Shown piece after piece: positions 11,892 through 24,225 of a stretch of DNA of 64,000 nucleotides; position 1 is the first letter of the stretch, and every line of letters begins with the position of its first letter. A program made the translations under genes and the position numbers. Origin of the DNA: Hygrophila difformis (lineage: Eukaryota; Streptophyta; Magnoliopsida; Lamiales; Acanthaceae). The stretch lies in the NCBI GenBank assembly GCA_030278955.1, contig JAOANR010000006.1, positions 5,203,310 through 5,267,309 of the forward strand, given 5' to 3'. Under the pieces are notes generated by a model, which saw only the letters and a program-made list of their open reading frames with translations, was not told where the DNA came from and did not search any database.

Positions 11892-14800
11892 TGTAACACC
11901 CCCATTTTCCCTAAAAGAACAACGAAAGCACAGTGCGGAAAAAATGGGCCGATGTTACCGCCACGCATTCCGGGCCGTCCGGAATACGCTACGGCTAGCA
12001 GACATACTTGCATAAAATCGGAGTTTAATGTATATGCTAACCACTTTCCGGACAAGTTAACATATAATGTTCACATAAGCTTATAATACTGTAACAAGTA
12101 TAAAATAAGCTTAATAAAATTTGTGCGGTTTACACAACCAACACAGAGGAATATATTCCTCAAATGCGCGCAACGGTAAGAATGGAATAAATCCATGGAA
12201 ATTTTAATTTAAAAAAAAATTATTACCGCGCATTTAAAAATAATATGATAAAAACATGAAGCGCGTTGTTTAGACTGGTAGGTCACAATAATTGCACAAG
12301 TAGGGATTAAACCCAAATAATTTCTCCATGCTAAAAATAAAATCTATGCCAAGTAATAATTATTTATCCCATTGGGGATTTTAAAATATACATTTTTTTT
12401 AAAAAATAATAATAATATCCCAAACCGTGCCCGTGCAAAAGATGCTCTACCGAACCTTGCAGATCTCATATCCTGAAAGGAAATTGTGAAAAATGTCGAG
12501 TCAGCGAAAACAATCGCTGAGTAAGTAGACCCTTACTCCCGGAGGAGTCGAGTTACGGAAATAATTTAAATAACATTTAGGGAATAAGGCATGCTTAAAC
12601 GAGGATAATTTATACATATACGAAATATTATTCTATATCCCGGGAACAGATAATATAACAATATGCGTTACCGAGAAATAATAATCTCAGCCACCGTGAT
12701 GTGCAGGTTCCCCGCCGTAGGGCCCAATTCGCACATACACTCAAGGGTGTGGGGGAGGTAAGAAATTTCCTCAAACCCACTGTGAGATAAGGTAATGGCA
12801 TCGGGCTGAATAATCCCAGTGGTCCCCGTGTGGCTAAATATTGCACAACAAACGTGGGAGTTGGGCAGCCGCGACCCACACACAGTCCCACCCCCGTAAC
12901 AATGCGCGCTCAAAATTCCGTAGGATTTTGAGAATGGTTATAACAATTATTAAGCACAGTAAAAACGGCATACCGATATTCCAAAAACAGTAGGGAGCAA
13001 TAAGCATAAATTTAAAATATAAATGCGGTATTGAAATTTATGCTCAAGCTAAAATAAAATTGGGCTTACTCCAAAGAGTAAAAATCCACTTACAGTTACC
13101 GTGACGAAATGGTATGACATACGCACAGGCTACGAGCAGATACCCCTTTTTCAGTTATTTGGCTAGCAAAAATTTTAACATTAATTTAATATAATATTTT
13201 AGAATAAATAATAAGTATACATTTTTAAATTCTATTAATTCTTACCAGAGAATTTCTGAAATCTTCTACTGCTCTCAAAATGGCAAAATAGAACGTGGGA
13301 ATAGCTGGAAAGTTGGGAAAATAAATAATAATAATAAAAAAAAAAGTTGGAAAGGAAAGAGGTACTGGAAATAATATGGGAAGGAGGAAGAGTGAGTGGT
13401 GAGCTGCTTAGGGACAGTTTTATAAACAATCGATCTGCGTTCCTCTTTAATACCATCAACCCCATTAGTCCCTACAAAAAAAAATCTTCCATAACTTTCC
13501 TTCTCCTCCACAACTCTCCTTTCAACTTAGTCCCCATGCTCATGAATTTCTCCGGGCACACAACGAGCGGCGATGGAGACACGGCGATGGCGACCGGTTG
13601 CCGACAATGGCTCCCTTCTCTATCTCTTTCTATTTTACTTTTATTTTGATGGGTGTTTGAGTGTTTAGATTTTTGGAGAAAAGGGATGGTAGTGGTGGTG
13701 AAGGCAAGAATGGAGATGGAGGCTGGACGGTGGCGAGATGGGTAAGGGGCGGCGGTGGCCGCGGGCTGCCGGCGGCGACGGGCGGCGGTCAGGTGGCACT
13801 CCCTCTCTCACTCTCGGATCTCTCTCTCTTTTCCTATTCTTCTTCTTTCTCTTGTTTTATTTTTGATTTGGTGGTGGTGGTATTTGGATCCGGGAATGGA
13901 GGAGGGAGATGGAGAGGAGGGTGGTGTTGATGAGATGATGGTGGAGGAGGGCGGCGGCAGTGAGCAGGGGCGGCGGAGATGGTCGGAGGTGGTGGGTGGC
14001 CGAGGGTTGCGGTGGCTTTGGAGGTTGGAGGTGGCCGGAAAAAGAGTGGGGGCGGCGGCGCAAGGTGGTGGCTTGGAGGAGGACGGAATGGTGGCCGGAT
14101 TATTGTGGAAAATAGATGGTGGTGGCGGGTTGCCGTCCGGCGGTGGCGGAGATGGGGTGGGAATGGCGGAATGAGGGCGGAGATGGTGGAGCAGGGGCGG
14201 CGGAGGGCGCGGTGGTGACGCGAATGGAGAATGGTGGCGGTGGAGATCCGGAAAGAGGCCGTAGGTAGTGGCCGGCGGCTCGCCGGAAGTTCGCCGCCGG
14301 CGGTGGCGGCGCCGGAAAGGCGGTTGGTGCATTAGGGTTAGGGTTAGGGTTATGCTTTTGGGTGTTGGGCCAAGTTTGGTGTTGGGCCAAGGTTGTTGGG
14401 CTCAGATTAATCTTGTTCTATTTTGTATGTTGGATCATTTAATTCAATTGGCCCAAACACATAGTACTTGATTTAATTATGGACTTAATAATTTTTGTAA
14501 CACTTAAATTTTTTTTAACTTATTGAACATAATAATAGATTTCCCATTCTTCAATCAGGGACAATTCTTATTACGGTGTGGACAAAATATAAATCTTCAT
14601 CAATTAAATTGGTTAATATTTTTTTTTTTAAAAAAAATGGTGAAGGCTTAACTTAATATTTTAATCCATATCTAATAATATTGAATCCGACATTTATAAA
14701 TTAATGGTACCATCGGACTTGTACCAATTAATTATTTAAATACTACATAATATAATTCGCTAAAAATTTAAATTCAACCATGCAATTTATTCTATCACTA

Positions 14801-15104
14801 ACTCATGTCCAATTATATTTATTCCAAAGTTTATAATTAGTGGACTCAAGTTTTTAAAATATTTCACTGGTAGCTCATTACACGATTTAATTTGTGTTAA
14901 AATGTTAGTTGGGGTTTTAGGTTTAAAAATGTCTAATTAATTCATACTAAATTTAGATTAAATGGTCATTGCTTTAAGAAAGTATTAATTTACATTCTTT
15001 AAATTATTTAATGATCATCAATGAAAATCTAAGGAGAATTTAGAAAATTTTGAATGTCGCTGTTTAAACTTAAATTTTTATTCAAAATTTTACGGGGTGT
15101 TATA
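11892..15104 (-). repeat. LARD 3' LTR
   Basis: 3213 bp, the same length as its partner. Differences seen: a T/A change in the T-run then A-run near 12391-12400, G versus C near 14207, T versus C near 14320 and one further change in the same GC-rich part. The element-sense start is TATAACACCCC rather than the usual TG. The segment 13550-14330 is strongly GC-rich and purine-rich, unlike the AT-rich remainder. Confidence 0.96.
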
Positions 15105-15120
15105 GTCTACCCCCTTAAAA
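15105..15120 (-). other. LARD polypurine tract
   Basis: On the minus strand TTTTAAGGGGGTAGAC lies directly before the 3' LTR start. A purine tract here primes plus-strand DNA synthesis in LTR elements. Confidence 0.85.
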
Positions 15121-16846
15121 TAAGGCTTCGTCCTCGAAGCCAATAGGAGTAATTCATAACTTGATGTATCGTTCCAATACTTTTATTTTTATAGAAAACT
15201 TTCGACGATTGTCTATCAGTTGTAACTCCCTTCAACTAGCCCCGGATGTTTATTCTTGATGTTCACTTGAACTTCCTAAATTATAATCTTTTACATGGTA
15301 GGTATCATCTTACTTTAGTCCGTCCATGATTGTAAATAATTCTCTCTTGATCCTTAATAAATCTCATTTTCTTGTAAAGTGTTGCACCTTTTCTTTAGTC
15401 AATTACATATGGGAATTTTTCTCAATTATTCCCAAGTTTCCGTCTTACTAGGAATTTCCCATGCCCCTATAAGTTATCCAACAAATGATATATTCTTTTT
15501 AAATTGGGAGTCGTAAAATACCTGATTATTAAATGAGGATATGTTTGGAAGTTTTGAAATATTTTGCTAAGGGTATCTATTAATAGATAGTCTAAACCCA
15601 TTAAATTAGTTTATAAAATATGGTGATTGAATAAATTGAGGTAGCTAATGAGTGAAATAATACGTGAGATGGAGGAAGATAGATTGAAATAAACATATAT
15701 GAAGTGGAATCCACAAGAAAGGTTAAATGAATTGTAGGAATATGAAGATTGTGCATAAATGTCAAGATTAATTATATAGATGGACCCGCGAGAATGAAAT
15801 GGGTAGCAAAATAAAAATGGAGTGTGAGCTAGAAGTCTAATTTATTTATTTTATTATTATTTTTTTTTTAATTTTTTTATTTATTTATTTGTTTTATTTA
15901 TTTATTTATTTATTTATTTTTAAATGGGATATTTGAAAGATAATTATAGATATCATTTAATTTATAGAAAAACCCAATAGATTAAATTATTCTATGGATA
16001 TTAAAAAGAAAGGAGAGTCCATGCATTCTTCTTTCAATTCATTTACCTACATTATTGTCTTGTTTTGCAATTTGGGGTGGGCTTAGCTGTTTCCAGCCTA
16101 GCTAGCTTTTCTTAAAAAGACATAGGTATTTACTAGTCCTGGTATATACGAGCAATTTAAAATGGGAAGAGGGGCATGCTGCATTAATGGTCTGTAGAGT
16201 AAGTTGGGATAGTAGGAGAGGACCTTTAATTTTGTAGGGACATGTACATTTGATGCATTACAGTTGAAAAATTTATTATTCATGTAACATCACTGTATCA
16301 TAATAATACTACTATACTAATATTTATCTCCTTTTCATGGGAAAAAAAGGCACCAATCATATACTTGCTGCTCTTTGATGCTAATACTATATCTAGTAAC
16401 GATCCAAAATGATATCCTTCAACTAACTATATAGATCAAACACTTGGCACATAATGTATATGATAAATCTGCATATATACAATAGTGTATACTAGTATAC
16501 ATATAATCATGTATTCTTTCGTCCACTTGATGAGGGAAACTCTAATCTTAGAGTTATCTTTTGATTTTATTTTATTTTATTTTCCTTTCATTAATTCCTT
16601 CCGCGTATAAATTCATTTCACATGATTTTTTTTTATTATTATTATTATTTTTGAACAGATGCATTTAACTAGTGTTAAACATGTATATGTAAGTCTGTAT
16701 TGATATATACATACATGCATATGTAATCTATTCGGAAGAAAAGTGTATTCAATAATCCAAAAGTTAATGAAATTTCTTCACTGATGTTGACGATCCTAAA
16801 CTAGTTTACATATTTTATGCACCAATTTGCTCTAGTTGTCTTGTGA

Positions 16847-16898
<52 letters not shown>

Positions 16899-16912
16899 TT
16901 TTTTTATTATTT

Positions 16913-16945
<33 letters not shown>

Positions 16946-17926
16946 TGTTTTTTTGGAGAAGAAAACTTTTATTCCCAACGAGAGAGCCATACATTATTCA
17001 GATCATGGGATCCAGTATACATCCCCTACAACATCAAAAAGTCTATGCCATGCTCCCCGCACACAGCAATGGAAAAATAGTACCCTACAGAGCAAAGGCA
17101 ACTGCTAGACAAAACACAGGAAAGCAACTATTTGCATCGACTTAGGCACAGTCCCCATAGTACTCACAGATAAAAATCTCCAAGACTACCATATAATATC
17201 AGCATACCACTATGTTAAACGATAGCAAAGATCAAAAATTCAAGCATCCAATGAGAAATGCCAGAAACCGCAACTGCAGGTTTGCCCCCATCCAGTCGAC
17301 AACAACATTTAATACCATTATTAATGGTATATGGTAATATGGTGGGTCTAGTGCAATTAATAGGATTTGAATAATTATGTTTGCACAATGGATTTATTAT
17401 ACTGTTTAATTATTTCATATTCTGGTCTAGCTTTTTGGAACTGAGGTCATCCCACTAGAGACGTTCATATAAATATGAAATACAAACATATAGTAAGAAT
17501 AAAAGGTCATAAATAATAATATACTGATTTCCAGTATATCTATAAAAACAAGTCATACTTCTCTAGCTCTAAGTTCGATTCTTTGATAAATTCTTGTAAA
17601 AGAAATAAAACGTAATAGATAAAAAATTCTGCTCGTGCCTATATGCATGTGTATATGTTCCCATCCCCAAATAAAACTTTAAAAATAATACTTGGCATAT
17701 TTTTTTTAAAAATCTTCTCGTACAAAATTTGAACAATTTAAATGTACTACTTCTTAGGGCAAAATACTTCCAAATATTTTTCGTACAAAACTTTTCCTTT
17801 TTTTCTAAAAAAAATAAAAATAAAAATAAAAATTAATGCACGACTTCACATGGCAATAATGCTTCCAAAAATATTTCTAGTGCAAAAATTTTAATAATTT
17901 AAATGCACATTTCCATATAGCAAAAC
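15121..17926 (-). other. LARD internal non-coding region
   Basis: No reading frame with gag, protease, integrase or reverse transcriptase similarity exists on either strand. It holds AT-rich tracts, a TTTA-rich stretch near 15840-15920, (ATT)n and (TA)n repeats near 16850-16945, and a more complex segment at 16950-17300 that may be a nested LINE end. Confidence 0.85.
16837..17310 (-). mobile_element. Possible nested LINE 3' end with (AAT)n tail
   Basis: On the minus strand a complex, unique-looking 350-bp segment ends GGGAATAAAAGTTTTCTTC and runs into (TA)n then (AAT)n. This order (3'UTR then simple repeat tail) suggests a 5'-truncated LINE within the LARD interior. No reverse transcriptase coding is left and no TSD was found, so it may instead be part of the LARD. 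Confidence 0.3.
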
Positions 17927-17927
17927 C

Positions 17928-17939
17928 GCTCTGATACCA
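17928..17939 (-). other. LARD primer-binding site (initiator tRNA-Met)
   Basis: The minus strand reads TGGTATCAGAGC three bases after the 5' LTR end. This matches the plant initiator tRNA-Met 3' end, the commonest primer for plant LTR elements, and fixes the orientation. Confidence 0.95.
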
Positions 17940-17942
17940 ATC

Positions 17943-20900
17943 TGTAACACCCCCATTTTCCCTAAAAGAACAACGAAAGCACAGTGCGGAAAAAATGGGC
18001 CGATGTTACCGCCACGCATTCCGGGCCGTCCGGAATACGCTACGGCTAGCAGACATACTTGCATAAAATCGGAGTTTAATGTATATGCTAACCACTTTCC
18101 GGACAAGTTAACATATAATGTTCACATAAGCTTATAATACTGTAACAAGTATAAAATAAGCTTAATAAAATTTGTGCGGTTTACACAACCAACACAGAGG
18201 AATATATTCCTCAAATGCGCGCAACGGTAAGAATGGAATAAATCCATGGAAATTTTAATTTAAAAAAAAATTATTACCGCGCATTTAAAAATAATATGAT
18301 AAAAACATGAAGCGCGTTGTTTAGACTGGTAGGTCACAATAATTGCACAAGTAGGGATTAAACCCAAATAATTTCTCCATGCTAAAAATAAAATCTATGC
18401 CAAGTAATAATTATTTATCCCATTGGGGATTTTAAAATATACATTTTTTTAAAAAAATAATAATAATATCCCAAACCGTGCCCGTGCAAAAGATGCTCTA
18501 CCGAACCTTGCAGATCTCATATCCTGAAAGGAAATTGTGAAAAATGTCGAGTCAGCGAAAACAATCGCTGAGTAAGTAGACCCTTACTCCCGGAGGAGTC
18601 GAGTTACGGAAATAATTTAAATAACATTTAGGGAATAAGGCATGCTTAAACGAGGATAATTTATACATATACGAAATATTATTCTATATCCCGGGAACAG
18701 ATAATATAACAATATGCGTTACCGAGAAATAATAATCTCAGCCACCGTGATGTGCAGGTTCCCCGCCGTAGGGCCCAATTCGCACATACACTCAAGGGTG
18801 TGGGGGAGGTAAGAAATTTCCTCAAACCCACTGTGAGATAAGGTAATGGCATCGGGCTGAATAATCCCAGTGGTCCCCGTGTGGCTAAATATTGCACAAC
18901 AAACGTGGGAGTTGGGCAGCCGCGACCCACACACAGTCCCACCCCCGTAACAATGCGCGCTCAAAATTCCGTAGGATTTTGAGAATGGTTATAACAATTA
19001 TTAAGCACAGTAAAAACGGCATACCGATATTCCAAAAACAGTAGGGAGCAATAAGCATAAATTTAAAATATAAATGCGGTATTGAAATTTATGCTCAAGC
19101 TAAAATAAAATTGGGCTTACTCCAAAGAGTAAAAATCCACTTACAGTTACCGTGACGAAATGGTATGACATACGCACAGGCTACGAGCAGATACCCCTTT
19201 TTCAGTTATTTGGCTAGCAAAAATTTTAACATTAATTTAATATAATATTTTAGAATAAATAATAAGTATACATTTTTAAATTCTATTAATTCTTACCAGA
19301 GAATTTCTGAAATCTTCTACTGCTCTCAAAATGGCAAAATAGAACGTGGGAATAGCTGGAAAGTTGGGAAAATAAATAATAATAATAAAAAAAAAAGTTG
19401 GAAAGGAAAGAGGTACTGGAAATAATATGGGAAGGAGGAAGAGTGAGTGGTGAGCTGCTTAGGGACAGTTTTATAAACAATCGATCTGCGTTCCTCTTTA
19501 ATACCATCAACCCCATTAGTCCCTACAAAAAAAAATCTTCCATAACTTTCCTTCTCCTCCACAACTCTCCTTTCAACTTAGTCCCCATGCTCATGAATTT
19601 CTCCGGGCACACAACGAGCGGCGATGGAGACACGGCGATGGCGACCGGTTGCCGACAATGGCTCCCTTCTCTATCTCTTTCTATTTTACTTTTATTTTGA
19701 TGGGTGTTTGAGTGTTTAGATTTTTGGAGAAAAGGGATGGTAGTGGTGGTGAAGGCAAGAATGGAGATGGAGGCTGGACGGTGGCGAGATGGGTAAGGGG
19801 CGGCGGTGGCCGCGGGCTGCCGGCGGCGACGGGCGGCGGTCAGGTGGCACTCCCTCTCTCACTCTCGGATCTCTCTCTCTTTTCCTATTCTTCTTCTTTC
19901 TCTTGTTTTATTTTTGATTTGGTGGTGGTGGTATTTGGATCCGGGAATGGAGGAGGGAGATGGAGAGGAGGGTGGTGTTGATGAGATGATGGTGGAGGAG
20001 GGCGGCGGCAGTGAGCAGGGGCGGCGGAGATGGTCGGAGGTGGTGGGTGGCCGAGGGTTGCGGTGGCTTTGGAGGTTGGAGGTGGCCGGAAAAAGAGTGG
20101 GGGCGGCGGCGCAAGGTGGTGGCTTGGAGGAGGACGGAATGGTGGCCGGATTATTGTGGAAAATAGATGGTGGTGGCGGGTTGCCGTCCGGCGGTGGCGG
20201 AGATGGGGTGGGAATGGCGGAATGAGGGCGGAGATGGTGGAGCAGGGGCGGCGGAGGCCGCGGTGGTGACGCGAATGGAGAATGGTGGCGGTGGAGATCC
20301 GGAAAGAGGCCGTAGGTAGTGGCCGGCGGCTCGCCGGAAGTTCGCCGCCGGCGGTGGCGGCGCCGGAAAGGCGGCTGGTGCATTAGGGTTAGGGTTAGGG
20401 TTATGCTTTTGGGTGTTGGGCCAAGTTTGGTGTTGGGCCAAGGTTGTTGGGCTCAGATTAATCTTGTTCTATTTTGTATGTTGGATCATTTAATTCAATT
20501 GGCCCAAACACATAGTACTTGATTTAATTATGGACTTAATAATTTTTGTAACACTTAAATTTTTTTTAACTTATTGAACATAATAATAGATTTCCCATTC
20601 TTCAATCAGGGACAATTCTTATTACGGTGTGGACAAAATATAAATCTTCATCAATTAAATTGGTTAATATTTTTTTTTTTAAAAAAAATGGTGAAGGCTT
20701 AACTTAATATTTTAATCCATATCTAATAATATTGAATCCGACATTTATAAATTAATGGTACCATCGGACTTGTACCAATTAATTATTTAAATACTACATA
20801 ATATAATTCGCTAAAAATTTAAATTCAACCATGCAATTTATTCTATCACTAACTCATGTCCAATTATATTTATTCCAAAGTTTATAATTAGTGGACTCAA

Positions 20901-21155
20901 GTTTTTAAAATATTTCACTGGTAGCTCATTACACGATTTAATTTGTGTTAAAATGTTAGTTGGGGTTTTAGGTTTAAAAATGTCTAATTAATTCATACTA
21001 AATTTAGATTAAATGGTCATTGCTTTAAGAAAGTATTAATTTACATTCTTTAAATTATTTAATGATCATCAATGAAAATCTAAGGAGAATTTAGAAAATT
21101 TTGAATGTCGCTGTTTAAACTTAAATTTTTATTCAAAATTTTACGGGGTGTTATA
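17943..21155 (-). repeat. LARD 5' LTR
   Basis: Partner of the LTR at 11892-15104, offset by exactly 6051 bases over its whole length with no net indel. In element sense it ends GGGGGTGTTACA just before the primer-binding site. It carries three TTAGGG units near 20383-20402, also present in the other LTR, which are part of the LTR and not a telomere. Confidence 0.96.
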
Positions 21156-21716
21156 AAATATAAATACAGCTTTATTAGGAATTGAAAGGCTAACTGCTGC
21201 AAACTATATAAGTTTGAAAATTTTCTCAGGAATGCCGATACTTAACGTCTGAAACATATAATTTATTGATACTGAAACATACATATTATAATAAGGAAGA
21301 TATAAAGGCGGGTCATGCTAAGCTATTATCTTTCTTGACTGATGAACGTAATAATGTTTATAATAAAATAATGTATTAGTTGATAGTGATGATGTTTGAT
21401 ATTTTTTCTTTACGTGGTGGAAATGATAAAATATTTATCAATAATTTATCTAGAAAAGTTATGTATAGCCCTTCGTGGAAGATGTGATATGGTTCTGCCT
21501 GTAGCATCCACAGGAATAGTATCCAGTGGACTGGATATTCTAAATTTAGTATTCAACTAGATTGTGACGAGAATTCTACCTGCAAAAAACTTACTCGATG
21601 AAATTATTTAACCTCTCTTCTGAATAAAACAAAACTCATTATTTAGGATAAAATTCTTAATTGGTAGAATAATTTTGAGGCAGTTTGAATTAACCAAATT
21701 CTCCATTTGATTTCAG

Positions 21717-21995
21717 ATGAAAAAATTCCCATCTCACAGTTGTTTTACTATGACTATTTTTTTTAAAAAAAAAAAAACTCATTTGCACAATGAATATTTC
21801 ATATACGCGATGGTAATTGGTAAAGCTGGTATTGATCTTGGAGATGTACAATTAGATGTGACATTTCCAAATGATAATTTTATAAAATATACGGAAGATC
21901 ATATAGCGGTATTTGTTCAGAGTACTGATGCAAATATGAACTGCACCATTTCAAATCCAGATATTTTTAAAGATTATATTATACTAATCCATTAA
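21717..21995 (+). pseudogene. Helitron helicase fragment
   Basis: Residues IGKAGIDLGDVQLDVTFPND, then NFIKYTEDHIAVFVQSTD and NPDIFKDYIILIH, resemble the Helitron helicase stretch that reads, in family form, IGxGxxG...VxIPxDxLI...GDPIxxIVxSTYPN...YFxxRAILxPT. Only this short block survives and no helicase core motifs are seen around it. Confidence 0.65.
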
Positions 21996-22084
21996 ATAAA
22001 TTATGCAATGTAAGTAGGTTAATCGTAACTAAGATGCAGAGCCATATAATTGAGGTTAAATTAATTTTCGAGAAACCATGAAAA

Positions 22085-22575
22085 TAGAAAATTCTTGATT
22101 GGTAGAATAAATATGAGCCTATCTGATTTAATCAAATTCCCCATACGATTTCAAATGAGAAAATTCTCACTCGCGGTTTGTTTTGCTATGATTATAAACA
22201 AAAGTCAATGTCAATATTTAAAGAATGTTTAACTTTATCTTCCAAAATAAATTTTTATCCATTAACAGTTATGTTGAAATAATTCGTGTCACTAGCAATA
22301 TATGACTTAAAGTATTAACATAAAATTAAGAATGATTAACTCAACATAACACAAGAAATATTTACAATGAAATTTATATATGACAAAAATTTTATAAAAT
22401 TAATAATTGATGTAGGTGATGGTAAAGCTGTTATTGAATTTGGAGATGTGCAATCAGTTGTGACATTTCCAGGTGATATTCTTATAAACTCTACGGGTGA
22501 TCCTATAACGGCAATTTTTTTATAGTACATATACAAATATAAACTGCACCACTTATAATACAAATATTTTTAAGG
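22085..22575 (+). pseudogene. Second, more decayed copy of the helicase fragment
   Basis: The sequence from AAAATTCTTGATTGGTAGAA onward parallels that at about 21650-21990, and includes a second version of the helicase block (GDGKAVIEFGDVQSVVTFPG, then a stop after GDPITAIF). It is a diverged internal duplication of roughly 440 bp spacing inside the same Helitron remnant. Confidence 0.6.
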
Positions 22576-23407
22576 ATAGTACTGTTATAGTAGCCTTACC
22601 AATAAGATTTTCAACAATGAAATTTTCAGATTTTCAACAATGAAATTTTTAGCAAATTGCAGGGGAATTTTTCATATTATGCTTAATACTTATATTTAAA
22701 TTTTATTTTATTTTAATTTAAATTTCAAATTAATAAAAATATTATTTTAATAATTATTTTTATTGATATGTTAGGTTTGTACCGGACAAGCCACATACGC
22801 TAAAGAAGATGGTATAATATAATTTCTTTGTTAGTTTTAAAAATAATTGAATTATATTATCATATACTCCTGTTTCAAATCTATATAAAATCATTACATA
22901 TTTTTCATTACTCAAAATACAATTTATTATTAATTTATATAATATAAATATAAATATTATATAAAATAAATAAATATGCCCGTCGAGTCTCGACGGGTTA
23001 CTTGCTAGTTTTTTTTCATACAATTTATGATGTATTTTTCTGTGATTCTATCCGTTATGTGGCTTGATTAGAGGAACTCAAGTTCGAAAATATTATGCAT
23101 AACCTTCAAAAGATAGTGACAAACTTTGCTCTTATAGTTATTAATTCAGATGTAATGTTTGGTTGTGATGAGTTCAAAAAATATATTTTCTTTGAATGTA
23201 TCTTCATTTTTTTAATATATTCTGTATATTGTTTCTGCCAATTATATATGTTTGTATGATTTACTTTTATGCTATAGTCTTTCTCTATATTTACTGCCAA
23301 TACATATAGAGAATACCTAATTACTTCACAATCACAATAAATTACATATACAACAAAAAATAATTGATTCAAAATGATTTTAGTGTCTACAAAATAATTT
23401 TACTCTA

Positions 23408-23647
23408 CTCCCTCCGTTCCTTTTTAGTTGTCTTTTTAGAGATTAAAAAGTGTTCCAAAATAGTTGTCATTTTTCATATTTATATCACACTTTTCCAATA
23501 TTACCCTTTTACTCTCCTAGAATATTGTGCATTCTCTCTCATCACCATAAAGAAGAAGGGCAAAAATGTAAATGCGTAAAATAATGATGGAATTTCTTGG
23601 TTTCTGAGATTCACACCAAAACGTCTATTAATTAGGAACAGAGGGAG
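23408..23647. mobile_element. Stowaway MITE
   Basis: A 240-bp element with terminal inverted repeats CTCCCTCCGTTCC and GGAACAGAGGGAG, flanked by TA on both sides (23406-23407, 23648-23649). Non-coding; moved by a Tc1/mariner transposase in trans. Confidence 0.93.
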
Positions 23648-24225
23648 TATTTATATTGTAATTATAATTTTAGTTAATTATCTTTCATTCAACATTATAT
23701 GTATTTCGTGAGTTTTTTTTTTTCTGTGACAAAGTATAATTATTACTAATCAAGTCAACCTTAATAATCTATCTATATAATATTTTTGACGATTTATTAT
23801 AGTATGGAATTAAGATATATGATATATAGATCTATTAGTTTTATTTATTTATTATACAATATTTAGATTTTTCTTATACCTTGATTTCAAAAGATTTATT
23901 TGGCTTTTTTTAATTAGCCAAATGGTGTTTTCGAAAATTTAGTATTAGAAAATTTTATTTTATTTATTTATAGAGGATAAAGATTAATTGATTTTATTTA
24001 TTTATAAATGTTAATTACACACTCCCTCCCATAAACTTTTATATGTGCACTTTTGATTAGTACAGTATTAATTATTACATATAAATCGAATGAATTACAC
24101 TATTTATTATAGTATTAAATTAGATTATAGAAGATATAGATTTATTTGTTTTATTTATTTATAACAGATATAGATTTTTCATATTCCTTCATTTCAAAAG
24201 ATTTAGTTCGCTTTTCTTAAATTAG

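Larger units (their letters stand above)
11892..21155 (-). mobile_element. LARD: LTR retrotransposon with 3.2-kb LTRs and non-coding interior
   Basis: Two direct repeats of 3213 bp (11892-15104 and 17943-21155) flank a 2838-bp interior with no gag, pol or other retroelement coding. Ends are TGTAACACCCC and GGGGTGTTATA, inverted repeats of each other. A 5-bp target duplication AAATA lies at 11887-11891 and 21156-21160. The primer-binding site and polypurine tract place the sense direction on the minus strand, so the right copy is the 5' LTR. Size and lack of coding match large retrotransposon derivatives, which depend on proteins of other (usually Gypsy) elements. I saw four substitutions between the LTRs (about 0.12%), so insertion is very recent. 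Confidence 0.96.
21161..23008 (+). mobile_element. Helitron remnant with intact 3' end
   Basis: The 3' end is typical: a perfect stem CCCGTCGAG-T-CTCGACGGG at 22979-22997, then TTACTTG and CTAG at 23005-23008, followed by host T. Inside are degraded pieces of Helitron (PIF1-type) helicase, present twice. The left end is not in this stretch; it may be at 9737, beyond the LARD insertion. The element cannot move by itself. Confidence 0.8.

Noticed and set aside
12628..12913. Two overlapping frames of about 80-87 codons in each LTR
   Set aside because: Both belong to the LTR and show no family; no retroelement protein is encoded in LTRs of this type.
13808..14332. 174-codon Pro-rich frame (and its overlapping frames) as a gene
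   Set aside because: Low-complexity GC-rich part of an LTR; it is duplicated because the LTR is, not because it is a gene. Kept only as a composition note.
14333..14352. Interstitial telomere
   Set aside because: Only three units, not the plant repeat, and present in both LTRs.
16836..17145. Poly-Ile/poly-Leu frames
   Set aside because: Direct translation of ATT and TA microsatellites.
11892..21155. Assembly duplication instead of two LTRs
   Set aside because: The copies have TSD, PBS and PPT in the correct places and a few fixed differences, which fits a real LTR element.
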